Below, in pieces: positions 34,954-43,352 of a stretch of DNA of 64,000 bases. The position numbers were made by a program, and so were the translations under genes. How positions within the stretch are numbered: position 1 is the first letter of the stretch; every line of letters starts with the position of its first letter. This stretch comes from Clostridiaceae bacterium DTU079 (GTDB lineage: Bacteria > Bacillota > Clostridia > Acetivibrionales > Acetivibrionaceae): assembly GCA_001512505.1 (NCBI GenBank), contig LFSC01000028.1:578-64577 (forward strand), read 5' to 3'. Under the pieces are notes generated by a model. That model was not told the origin of the DNA and did not search any database. It saw only the letters and a list, made by a program, of their open reading frames with translations.

Positions 34954-36294
34954 ATGAAACTTTCAAAATGTTTTTGTCTGGCTTGCTATAATGTTTTTTG
35001 TAAAATTAAATATTCTTTACGTATGATAAGAGGGTCACTATTTATTTTCACAATTATTCTCACTACAGTTCTGGTAGTACAGGGAATTCATAACTATTAT
35101 AATAGCATTACTCAAGGTGAAGCTTATTCTAATGCCGTAATCATCAATGTTCCTCTGGATTCATACGGAAAGATGTACAATACTCAGAAAGAATTGTTGC
35201 AAAAGGTATTGGAAATTCCGCAAATCGGAGTACCGTCATATTCAACTAAAATCGATGTACCCTATAGCAGTGGAAATGAAGAAAATGCATATATCAACAT
35301 AAAACGGGTAACCCTGATAGCCGGTCAAGATACCTATCAGGGGATAGATGATAAGTCATATAATTTTACCAAAAGCAACAATACTACAGTTAAATTTGAG
35401 GTAAAGCTTTATTTAAATGAAGGCAAGACAATCAACAATAACGATTGGCAAGAGTTTTCATATCATTTTCCAAAGTCTAAGCTGATTGTGGCAGGCAGTG
35501 AAATGCAGAATCCAAAAGAAATTATGATTTCAGATTATATGCTGTCACGTTTCGGGATAACTGATTATAATCCCCTTATAGGGAAAAAAATCACTCTTGC
35601 TATAGATGGCAAACCTTATATAGAAGATTTTCTTTTAGCAGGAGTTATAAATGAAAAACTATACCGCATCGGTACATACTCTTTAACACCACATATATTA
35701 ATTTGCGGTGATTCAAGTGACTTTGTGAAATTTAAGTGTAAATCATTGATTGCGTATGCACCTGTAAATGATTTTTCAAACAGTTTATCAGTATTGCAAT
35801 CTCTTCGGCAAAAAAATATTGAAAAACTGGTTTCTTATGATGCCGATTTAGCAGAGCAAATATTCTATATATCGCAGTTGAGATCCGTAGTTAAGTATGT
35901 GATGTTTATTTTATCAATATTTGTGCTCCTCGCTATGTCTCTCAGTTTATTCAGTGTTTTACACAGCTATATTAATTCCAACACCAAATATTATGCAATG
36001 GTAAGGGCAATCGGAGTTACGCGTCTCACTATATTTACGATTTTATTTTTTGAACTTTTATTACTTATGTTAGTTTCAATGTTGTTAATAGTGCCTGTAT
36101 CCGGATTGTTTTTATTCATTGCAAATTACTGTTTAATAAATATAATTGGAGTCGGTGTTCCCATAACATTTTCTCAGTTGTTAGAATCGGCATTTCCAAT
36201 GTTTTCACTGTTTAGCATCGGGATTATTGTTATATCAATGACCTTATTGATATGGGATCAACATAAGGAAATTAGCACTATTCTTAAACAATAA
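34954..36294 (+). CDS. FtsX-like ABC permease, second
   Basis: 446 residues with the same plan: N-terminal helix (GSLFIFTIILTTVLVVQGIH), a longer external domain (about 50-300) and three C-terminal helices (YVMFILSIFVLLAMSLSLFS onward), with AMVRAIGVTRLTIFTI as the coupling segment. It begins 43 bases after the first permease, with AAGGATTCGGGAG upstream, and ends the operon. No clear terminator is visible in the next 190 bases, which hold no gene. Confidence 0.82.
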   Translation: MKLSKCFCLACYNVFCKIKYSLRMIRGSLFIFTIILTTVLVVQGIHNYYNSITQGEAYSNAVIINVPLDSYGKMYNTQKELLQKVLEIPQIGVPSYSTKIDVPYSSGNEENAYINIKRVTLIAGQDTYQGIDDKSYNFTKSNNTTVKFEVKLYLNEGKTINNNDWQEFSYHFPKSKLIVAGSEMQNPKEIMISDYMLSRFGITDYNPLIGKKITLAIDGKPYIEDFLLAGVINEKLYRIGTYSLTPHILICGDSSDFVKFKCKSLIAYAPVNDFSNSLSVLQSLRQKNIEKLVSYDADLAEQIFYISQLRSVVKYVMFILSIFVLLAMSLSLFSVLHSYINSNTKYYAMVRAIGVTRLTIFTILFFELLLLMLVSMLLIVPVSGLFLFIANYCLINIIGVGVPITFSQLLESAFPMFSLFSIGIIVISMTLLIWDQHKEISTILKQ

Positions 36295-36486
36295 AAACTG
36301 TTATTATCTTGTGTATCGCAAAAGAATTGCAAACCTTCCTTGTGTTTTTTTAGGATTATCAGCTTCTACAAATAATCTTATAAACATTTAAACACTCCTA
36401 TGTTGTTCCTAAACTTATTCCTGTTTCCTATTAGAAAGGCAATGTACTTATACTGTATTTTGAAATGCTTTACTGACATTAACTTA

Positions 36487-37071
36487 TTACAAATTAAGTT
36501 TTTCTTTAAACTCTAAATTTAAAGAGATTAGCTCACTAAACGGTACAATCTTTTTAGTAGCAGTTTCTATATTACATTCCTTTGACCAAAAAAAAGGATA
36601 AATCAAAATACCTTGATTAAATTCTATCTCCTTTATATCACAATAAAAATTATTCCATTTAAATGCACTATAAAATTCACCAAAATTATCACTAGAGATC
36701 TAAGTTATAAATTCAGGATAATTAATTCCCAAGTTCCCCCACTCTAAGGTATCCGGTGCAAAATAAAATATTTCTCCAATTTCACCCTGAAAACCGCCAT
36801 TATTTACGGCAAATAAACCTCCAAAGATATCATCTGCAACTATCAGTACATTGTCCCCAAAACTTTTATGTAATTCCAAATTATAATTATAAATATTACG
36901 TGAGTCCACCCCGTCGCCATTTGCATATACCCTTAAAGTACTATCTACAATAATACCCGAGGAATTTATTACTATCTGACCTAATACAGAATTCTCATCA
37001 ATACCCATTTTCTCCAGTATATTATCATATTTATTGGGCGCTTTTATATGTATATTATTTAGATGAATGAC
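36487..37071 (-). pseudogene. DUF2625 family gene with a nonsense codon and no proper start
   Basis: The frame reads LGQIVINSSGIIVDSTLRVY, then NNGGFQGEIGEIFYFAPDTL and NYPEFIT, which is typical of DUF2625. There an in-frame TAG (about 36700) interrupts it. The same frame then continues for about 70 residues (FGEFYSAFKWNNFYCDIKEI to LEFKEKLNL) to the normal end at 36487. The beginning is also missing: upstream of Met at 37008 the frame is open only to 37071, with no ribosome site. The gene is inactive unless the amber codon is read. Confidence 0.75.
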
Positions 37072-37327
37072 TTAACATCGCGATTATCTCATTCCATAAT
37101 TTCATAATATCAGCTCTCCTAATCTACTATAATTTAAGCATTTTCATCAAAAATCCGCTTACCGAAATATACGCATTTACATGTCCTTCTCAAGTATAAA
37201 TTGTTAATATCAAATTGATCTTGCTTAAAAAACTTGAATAATATTTTCACTCATAATGATTAACTTCAATCCTTCAAATGTCTTAATAATTGCTTGCCAA
37301 AAGCTATATGGTACCTGCCATTGTGCT

Positions 37328-37571
37328 TTACTTTTTAAAAATATCTCTACTGTAGTACTCCTCGAGCTTCTTGTCACAATGCTCTATGATCCAGTCAATA
37401 TCATCTTTTGTCAACTTTCTGAACACGTGCCTGTTAAATTCCACATACTCAATCTCCCGGCACCTTCTCATAAAACGCATGTCCTCAAAGCGCCTAAAGG
37501 GATTGGCAAATATTTTCACCGACATGCTCAAACATAGCCTTGAGAAGAACAGGTTTGTAGGAAAAACTCAT
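37328..37571 (-). pseudogene. C-terminal remnant of a large helicase-type protein
   Basis: ATG at 37571 opens SFSYKPVLLKAMFEHVGEN and closes soon after. In a second frame IFANPFRRFEDMRFMRRCRE and LTKDDIDWIIEHCDKKLEEY run to a stop at 37328. From memory, both pieces belong in this order to the C-terminus of large DNA/RNA helicase proteins, where some 60 residues separate them. The rest of the gene is absent, so this is a deletion remnant. The family assignment is from recall and is uncertain. Confidence 0.5.
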
Positions 37572-37750
37572 ATCTATGACACTTAGCATGATAACAAAAT
37601 ATAAAATCCCGATGACTAACTATGCAAAGTGCATTAAGTATAACGCTATAAATCCCATAATCATCTATCATTTTAGTTCCGAAAATTCCGGCTAAAACAA
37701 AAAAGCTCCGGCAATTATGAAAAAACTGTCCGCCAACAACGGGCATATGC

Positions 37751-37786
37751 AAAATGGTGCGTATACCGCAGTATATGCACCATTTT
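37751..37786. terminator. Bidirectional terminator after rubrerythrin
   Basis: AAAATGGTGCGTATAC and GTATATGCACCATTTT form a long stem with a CGCA loop and one mismatch, with A and T runs at the ends. It lies 35 bases beyond the rubrerythrin stop. The open frame over it (37528-37803) is not thought to be a gene. Confidence 0.85.
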
Positions 37787-37820
37787 CTTGCCTGTAAAGT
37801 CAACTATCCAGTCATAACCG

Positions 37821-38315
37821 TTAGTATTTTATAAACTTACTTCCCGGTACTCCGCAAATACTGCATTTATCCGGAAGGGACTTTTCAATGTTACCGCATA
37901 CAGGACAAAGATAATAGGTAACCTCTTCCGTGGAATCAATATTATCCAATGCTTCCTTGTACAATTTAGCATGAACCTCTTCAGCCTTCATTGCAAATTT
38001 AAATGCCAAAGCTGCTGCTTTGTTTCCTTCTTCTTCAGCCTTCTGCAAAAATTCCTTATACATTTCTTCATATTCGTATGTTTCTCCGGCTATGGCATCC
38101 TTCAAATTTTCTTCTGTAGAACCGACTTTACCCGCCAATTCATATTCCTTAAGAGCATGAATTGTTTCTGCATCAGCAGTAACTCTAAATAATTTTGCAA
38201 TATTGTTTTTTCCTTCTTTTTCTGCTTTCTGAGCATAAGCTAAATATTTCCTGTTGGCCTTGGATTCTCCTGCAAACGCAGCCATTAAATTTTCAAGTGT
38301 CTTGTTATCACTCAT
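37821..38315 (-). CDS. rbr: Rubrerythrin
   Basis: 164 residues: an N-terminal four-helix ferritin-like domain whose Glu/His ligands to a di-iron centre lie in AAFAGESKANRKYLAYA, DAETIHALKEYE and KAEEVHAKLYKEAL, then a rubredoxin-like FeS4 domain with CPVCG and CSICG. It reduces hydrogen peroxide in anaerobes using NADH-derived electrons. GGAGGT precedes the ATG. A 22-base tandem repeat stands upstream of its putative promoter; regulation by peroxide is likely, but no Per box was identified. Confidence 0.95.
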   Translation of the reverse strand: MSDNKTLENLMAAFAGESKANRKYLAYAQKAEKEGKNNIAKLFRVTADAETIHALKEYELAGKVGSTEENLKDAIAGETYEYEEMYKEFLQKAEEEGNKAAALAFKFAMKAEEVHAKLYKEALDNIDSTEEVTYYLCPVCGNIEKSLPDKCSICGVPGSKFIKY

Positions 38316-38387
38316 CTTCGATTACCTCCAACATTATTAATTTTATGTAACAACCAAATTAATTGTACCACTAATACCGGCATTTAA

Positions 38388-38431
38388 ACAGATACATTTA
38401 TGATGCTCTACAGATACATATATGATGCTCT
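38388..38431. repeat. Tandem repeat, 2 x 22 bases, upstream of rubrerythrin
   Basis: ACAGATACATTTATGATGCT followed by CT at 38388-38409 is repeated with one change at 38410-38431. On the minus strand the repeats lie directly upstream of a possible -10 box (TACAAT, complement of about 38364-38369), so they could bind a regulator of rubrerythrin. Confidence 0.8.
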
Positions 38432-38469
38432 ATTGATATACCTTGTAAGTATCTTAACATATTGTTCCT

Positions 38470-38493
38470 AAAAAAAATAGTCCCTTGAGGGAC
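38470..38493 (-). terminator. Terminator of the btuFCD operon
   Basis: On the minus strand GTCCC and GGGAC form a short stem with a TCAA loop followed by TATTTTTTTT. It lies about 100 bases beyond the btuD stop. It is a small hairpin, but the T run is strong. Confidence 0.65.
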
Positions 38494-38589
38494 AGAAATT
38501 TGAATCAGTTCGCCTTATTGTTAATTGTTGCATATATTTCTATAATTTATACCATTAATTTTCAGTATTCCTGCAGAAAGTTGTTTTGC

Positions 38590-39384
38590 TTATTTTTTAA
38601 ATGGAATTATATAGGGTTTGTTATTGTTTACCCCTCTTACAATATACGGCTTTATGCCATAAACCTCTTCAATAATCCCCTCGGTAAGAACTTTTTCCGG
38701 CTCTCCTTGGGCAATGATGGCCCCTCCCTTTAGCAAAAACAGATAATCGCAATATGTGGAAGCAAGGTTAAGGTCATGTAAAACCGCAACAACAGTCCTT
38801 TGTTTCTGCGTAATCTTTCGGGCAATATCCAAAACCTCAATCTGATGCTGCAAATCAAGATGGGAGACAGGCTCGTCCAATAAAACTATGTCCGTGTCCT
38901 GCACCAAAGCCCTTGCTATAAAAGCTCTCTGCCTTTCTCCACCGCTTATTTCATTAATTCTCCTGTCTCTAAGCTGCCAAACATTTGCAGCCTTCATAGC
39001 CTTCTCCGCCATTTCCCTGTCCGTGGGGCCTTCGGTCTGGAACCTCCCCAAATACGGGTTTCTTCCCATAAGCACCACATCGGTAACCGAATAGTCACAT
39101 TGGATATCGGTGCTCTGATACATGTACGCAAGCTTTCTTGAAAGCTCCTTTGTTTTTATTTTACCTATATCCACACCGTTAACAAGAATCGAGCCCCGTT
39201 GAGGCTTAAGACTTTTGGCAATGCTTCTTAAAAGAGTGGTTTTTCCCGAGCCGTTCGGACCTAATATACCGTAAAACCTGCCTCTTTCCATGTGCAAAGA
39301 TATATCCTTCAAAGCATTTACGTTTCCAAAGGACACATTTATGTTTTGTATTCTTATCGGATAAGTTGCACTTTGATATTCCAA
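38590..39384 (-). CDS. btuD: Cobalamin ABC transporter ATP-binding protein
   Basis: 264 residues of the FecE/BtuD group: Walker A GPNGSGKTT, signature ISGGERQ, Walker B IVLLDEPVSHLD and H-loop VLHDLN. It starts one base after the permease stop. The general family imports iron chelates, heme or cobalamin; the cobalamin riboswitch at the head of this operon argues for vitamin B12 or a related corrinoid. Confidence 0.9.
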   Translation of the reverse strand: MEYQSATYPIRIQNINVSFGNVNALKDISLHMERGRFYGILGPNGSGKTTLLRSIAKSLKPQRGSILVNGVDIGKIKTKELSRKLAYMYQSTDIQCDYSVTDVVLMGRNPYLGRFQTEGPTDREMAEKAMKAANVWQLRDRRINEISGGERQRAFIARALVQDTDIVLLDEPVSHLDLQHQIEVLDIARKITQKQRTVVAVLHDLNLASTYCDYLFLLKGGAIIAQGEPEKVLTEGIIEEVYGIKPYIVRGVNNNKPYIIPFKK

Positions 39385-39385
39385 A

Positions 39386-40432
39386 TCATAACACCTTCCT
39401 CTTGCTTCTCAATAAAATTGAGATAAAATAGGGTGCACCGAACATCGATGTCAAAACCCCAACGGGAATCTCCGATGTAGGTATTCTGGCAATAGTGTCG
39501 CATAAAACCAGAAATATTCCGCCCCCCACAGCGGAAAACGGCAGCACAACCCTGTTATCCGAACCTGCAATCAAACGAACCGTATGCGGAATTATAAGAC
39601 CTACAAAGCCAATAACTCCGCTTACGGAAACACAGGCAGCAACGACAACGGAGCATACCACCAGCAATATCTTTTTTACTGTTTCAACCTCAACCCCAAG
39701 GTTTTTTGCCCCTTCTTCACCGGTAGCTATTATGTTCAAATCCCTTGCAAAAAAACAAATCACGACTGTTCCCAGAATAACAACCGGAATTAATATTAAA
39801 ACCTGTTTCCATGTTATGTATGCTACGCTTCCCATCATCCAGTATGTTATCTTAGCTATCCTGTCCCTGTTTAAGACCATAATGACGGATATCAGGGACG
39901 AAGCGAAAAAGCTCACCGCCACACCTGCCAGAAGAAGATGGGTATTAACAATTCGAGCCCCTGTTTTTGCTATACTGAAAACTATTAACACTGTGATCAA
40001 GGCAAAAACAAAAGCCGTAGCCGTTACCAGTCCAAATCCTCCCACCAATTGCTCAGCGCCCAAAGCAATGGCAATAGCAGCTCCCAGAGCAGCTCCCGAC
40101 GATACTCCCAAGACATAAGGGTCAGCCATGGGATTTACAAACATACCCTGAAATGCCCCTCCGACAGCGGAAAGCCCTATACCGATAACTGCGGCAGCTA
40201 AAACCCGGGGAAGCCTAATTTTAAGTACTATAAGTTCATGGGTTCCGCTGGGTCTCCACTCCCCCAAAATTTTATTGGCAAAGGGAATCTTTCGAATCAT
40301 TATTTTGAGAGCATCCATCAGCGTAATATTGGCAGCCCCAACCGTTGCCGACATCACTATTAAAAACAGCAAAAGCAGTACACTGCCTATAAATAGCAAC
40401 CTGTATTTTTTCTTTTTATCTACAAAGGACAT
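39386..40432 (-). CDS. btuC: Cobalamin ABC transporter permease, FecCD family
   Basis: About 348 residues with roughly ten membrane segments and the FecCD hallmarks LPRVLAAAVIGIGLSAVGGA, QGMFVNPMADPYVLGVSSGA and GFVGLIIPHTVRLIAG. The start at 40432 follows GGAG and comes one base after the binding-protein stop; the upstream reading from 40453 is unlikely. Together with BtuF and BtuD it imports corrinoids through the cytoplasmic membrane. Confidence 0.9.
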   Translation of the reverse strand: MSFVDKKKKYRLLFIGSVLLLLFLIVMSATVGAANITLMDALKIMIRKIPFANKILGEWRPSGTHELIVLKIRLPRVLAAAVIGIGLSAVGGAFQGMFVNPMADPYVLGVSSGAALGAAIAIALGAEQLVGGFGLVTATAFVFALITVLIVFSIAKTGARIVNTHLLLAGVAVSFFASSLISVIMVLNRDRIAKITYWMMGSVAYITWKQVLILIPVVILGTVVICFFARDLNIIATGEEGAKNLGVEVETVKKILLVVCSVVVAACVSVSGVIGFVGLIIPHTVRLIAGSDNRVVLPFSAVGGGIFLVLCDTIARIPTSEIPVGVLTSMFGAPYFISILLRSKRKVL

Positions 40433-40433
40433 G

Positions 40434-41387
40434 TTAATTCTCCGTTTCACCAAAAGCTTCAGGGTGGATTATTTTAGCCATTTCCACCAGTCCGTCCGCA
40501 AGTCTCGGTCCATGCCTGTCCAACATATTGTTGTCGATTTCAAAAACCCTTCCGTTTTTTACGGCTGTAAGCTCTTTATAACCTTCAGTATTCATAATTC
40601 CCTGCTTGAAATCATAGTACTTGGAGCATATGAGCATGTCTGGATCCTTCTCCAAAAGGCTTTCAATATTGTATTTCCAGCCATCCACATCGTCAGCAAC
40701 GTTTTTTCCGCCGGCCATTTCGATAATATGGGCAATAAAGGTATCTCTTCCGGCAGTATAATCCCCAAATTCACCAAATCCTATAACATAGTATACACTG
40801 GGTTTATCCAAATCCTTCACTTTGCTTTTTACAAGCTCCACCTTTTCTTTCATATCGTTTACTATTTTTCTCGCTTCATCCTTGCAATTAAGCAAAATCC
40901 CTATCTTTCCGATTACATCATAAGCTCCTTCAAAGCTCTCTTCATTGCGTATAACAGCTACCTTGATGTTCACTTCCTCGAGCTTTTCCAATACTTCCTT
41001 CTGAAAGATGGAAGAAGCAATAACCAAATCCGGTTTTAACTCAACAATTTTCTCGACGTTGGGCTGGTCGATGTTTCCTACCGACTCAATACTCAATGCA
41101 GCCTCCGGATAGTCGCAAAAGTCTGTCCGTCCCACCAGCTTGTCCTGTTTGCCCAAGGCAAAAACGGTTTCTGTTACAGTTGGTGCAACAGAAATCACTC
41201 TTTCAGGCTCCTTATCCAAAGTTACCTCTCTGCCGTAGGAATCCTTCAAAGTTATAGGATATTGTACCTTATCGTTCAAATCAACGTTCCCGTTTGAGTT
41301 TGATTTATCATTAAATTTGTTGCAAGAAGAAAAGGTAAAAATCAAAAGTAATGACAAAACAGCCGCCAGTATCTTTTTATTTTTCAT
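40434..41387 (-). CDS. btuF: Cobalamin-binding lipoprotein, BtuF-like
   Basis: 317 residues with a lipoprotein signal (LIFTFSSC, Cys22) and a class III binding-protein fold (ERVISVAPTVTETVFALG, LVGRTDFCDYP, then KPDLVIASSIF). Two lobes are joined by one long helix, as in BtuF and FhuD. Anchored outside the membrane, it hands corrinoid to the BtuCD channel. First gene after the cobalamin riboswitch and its terminator. Confidence 0.88.
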   Translation of the reverse strand: MKNKKILAAVLSLLLIFTFSSCNKFNDKSNSNGNVDLNDKVQYPITLKDSYGREVTLDKEPERVISVAPTVTETVFALGKQDKLVGRTDFCDYPEAALSIESVGNIDQPNVEKIVELKPDLVIASSIFQKEVLEKLEEVNIKVAVIRNEESFEGAYDVIGKIGILLNCKDEARKIVNDMKEKVELVKSKVKDLDKPSVYYVIGFGEFGDYTAGRDTFIAHIIEMAGGKNVADDVDGWKYNIESLLEKDPDMLICSKYYDFKQGIMNTEGYKELTAVKNGRVFEIDNNMLDRHGPRLADGLVEMAKIIHPEAFGETEN

Positions 41388-41473
41388 AAGTATCTCCCCT
41401 CTAAAAGCATTTTTCCCTATAAACGTTTTACCATGTCAGTGATAAAACACTGTCTCAATTTAAAAAAACACAA

Positions 41474-41510
41474 TTAAAAAAGCCTCTTAGACTATTAAAG
41501 CATAAGAGGC
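41474..41510 (-). terminator. Riboswitch-controlled terminator before btuF
   Basis: On the minus strand GCCTCTTA and TAAGAGGC pair perfectly around a 13-base loop, followed by TTTTTTAATTG. It lies between the cobalamin aptamer and btuF, so bound cobalamin should favour this stem and stop transcription. Confidence 0.85.
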
Positions 41511-41559
41511 CATAATTGAGCATAATTATACATAACTAACACCCCCCTATCGCTCGTAG

Positions 41560-41735
41560 AGTCTATGGTGCTATTTACGGGCAGGTCTTCTGACTTAAGT
41601 TCATCGACATACTTCATACCTTCCCGGTAAAACCAGTGGCATTACTATGAAGTGTCTCCCTCATACAGCGGCGGGACCGTGCAGGAATCTCACCTGCTTC
41701 CCTTTTCAACTGCAAATCAAAATGCAGTAACCCGC
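41560..41735 (-). promoter_or_regulatory. Cobalamin riboswitch (aptamer)
   Basis: On the minus strand the conserved B12-box region is plain: GGGAAGCAGGTGAGATTCCT, then GCACGGTCCCGCCGCTGT, and at the far end AGTCAGAAGACCTGCC. These are the core segments of the cobalamin element (Rfam RF00174 type). It lies 5' of btuF with a terminator between, so it senses adenosylcobalamin or a related corrinoid and shuts off BtuFCD uptake when the cofactor is abundant. Confidence 0.95.
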
Positions 41736-41759
41736 AAATAATACTATTAAACTGTATAA

Positions 41760-41788
41760 AAACTATCACAAGCTGAAAATTTTGTCAA
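41760..41788 (-). promoter_or_regulatory. Possible promoter of the riboswitch transcript
   Basis: TTGACA (complement of 41783-41788) and TAGTTT (complement of 41760-41765) are 17 bases apart, just upstream of the aptamer. The -35 box is perfect and the -10 box weak. Confidence 0.5.
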
Positions 41789-41796
41789 TACAAAGA

Positions 41797-42951
41797 TTAT
41801 GCCTTGGTTCCACATTCAGGACAGAATTTAGCGCCCGGAGAAAGCTTTGCTCCGCATTTTCCGCATGCTATCTCCTGGGACTGGGCTGCTCCGCATTCAG
41901 GACAGAATTTGGTACCCTGAGGTATGTCCTGGGCACATTTTACGCACTTGACCTTACCAACCACAAGGGATTTACCGCAATTAGGGCAGAACTTAGTTCC
42001 TGACGGAGCCTTTGTATTACAGTCGGTACAGGTTATTTCCTGGTTCGCGGCAGGGTATGGATTGTATTGAGGGGGCTGCTGATTTCCCATTCCACTGAAT
42101 ACATTCCCCATTATATTTCCAATGGCCGCACCGGTACCGAATCCTGCACCCATTCCGGCAAAGGAACCGTTACCCTCGTTGGCAGCTGCAGTATTCATAG
42201 CATCCAAAGTTCTCTTTTTTGCATATCTGTCCATACCGCCCATCAAGTTTATTTGCGCACCTTCCTGATAAGCCTTACGGAGCTCTTCAGGAAGTATCAA
42301 TGCTTCAACACTGAGTTCAACCAAATCGAGCCCGAGAGCATTGAACTTGTCTATTACAGATTGCTTAACCAAATCCGCAAATTCAAGAAGATTGCCTTGC
42401 ATATCAAAAAATGATTTTTTAGACTCTGCCACCGCATCTTTAAGATGCTGTACAATATATGACCTCAGAGTGTTTGATATATCGTTTGTTGCCAGAGTTC
42501 CCCTGGTTCCCGAAACCTCTTTTATAAACTTTGCCGCATCCACAACTCTAAAGGAATACATTCCCCTGGCACCGACCTCAATCGGTCCGAACATCGGATC
42601 CAACATCGGCAGGGGTGACTGGGTTCCCCAATACTGATCATTGAACTGTCTAGTATTTACAAAATAAACCTCTGCTTTAAAGGGTGAATTAAAGCCGTAT
42701 TTCCAGGATTTTAATTTTGTCAGAATCGGCATATTTTCCGTTATCAGCTCATATCTTCCCGGTTCGAAAACATCGGCAATTTGGCCCTCGTTCACAAATA
42801 CCGCTGTCTGAGATTCCCTTACCGTAAGCTGTGCACCCATTTTAATTTCTTTGTTTTGTACAGGAAAACGATATAGTATAGTATCCGCACTGGAATCCGT
42901 CCATTCAATTACTTCAATGAATTGTCCTTTAATAAAATCCATTAACCCCAT
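41797..42951 (-). CDS. SPFH domain protein with three C-terminal zinc ribbons
   Basis: 384 residues. The N-terminal SPFH/YdjI-like domain (about 1-250; IEWTDSSADTILYRFPVQNK, later NTLRSYIVQHLKDAVAESKK) is followed by a Gly/Ala/Met-rich linker and three repeats of a zinc ribbon: CTDCNTKAPSGTKFCPNCGK, then CVKCAQDIPQGTKFCPECG and CGKCGAKLSPGAKFCPECG. Such proteins form cytoplasmic or membrane-associated rings; the Bacillus homologue YdjI works in membrane stress with PspA. A GAGGTG site precedes the ATG. Single-gene unit. Confidence 0.88.
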   Translation of the reverse strand: MGLMDFIKGQFIEVIEWTDSSADTILYRFPVQNKEIKMGAQLTVRESQTAVFVNEGQIADVFEPGRYELITENMPILTKLKSWKYGFNSPFKAEVYFVNTRQFNDQYWGTQSPLPMLDPMFGPIEVGARGMYSFRVVDAAKFIKEVSGTRGTLATNDISNTLRSYIVQHLKDAVAESKKSFFDMQGNLLEFADLVKQSVIDKFNALGLDLVELSVEALILPEELRKAYQEGAQINLMGGMDRYAKKRTLDAMNTAAANEGNGSFAGMGAGFGTGAAIGNIMGNVFSGMGNQQPPQYNPYPAANQEITCTDCNTKAPSGTKFCPNCGKSLVVGKVKCVKCAQDIPQGTKFCPECGAAQSQEIACGKCGAKLSPGAKFCPECGTKA

Positions 42952-43245
42952 GCCAACGCACCTCTTTTTATTAATTTATTATCCTTAATCGTGCTATATT
43001 CAAACTTCTGTCGGCCAGTTCAAACTATGAGTTAATATAATTGTATCATAGAACAATATCTATGCAAACCATTTTTCTTGACATATATTATCGGAATGTA
43101 TATGACTCATGTGTAAAATTATAGTGAAATTTGTATTACTTGAACTTTAGTTTATAAAAGTATAAATTTATGTATATAATATATAGCAAGATAACCAAAT
43201 AAACGCATGGAAGCCGGGTTGATTTTTAGAATATTAAACTAAACT

Positions 43246-43273
43246 TTGATTTTATTTTATTCAATGGTATAAT
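43246..43273 (+). promoter_or_regulatory. Promoter of the M23 peptidase gene
   Basis: TTGATT (43246-43251), a 16-base spacer and TATAAT (43268-43273), about 80 bases before the start codon. Another candidate is TTGACA near 43080 with TATGAC 17 bases later. The rest of the 400-base gap between the divergent genes is AT-rich with no gene seen. Confidence 0.55.
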
Positions 43274-43352
43274 TATTATGAATTTTGATTAGGAAATTTG
43301 TTCCTTTTTGCGGCAGAAAAGATGCATTAACAATAAGAAAAAGGCGGTTGTT

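Noticed and set aside
37528..37803. 91-codon minus-strand frame near rubrerythrin
   Set aside because: It reads through the strong terminator hairpin at 37751-37786 and overlaps the decayed helicase gene; protein composition is unconvincing.
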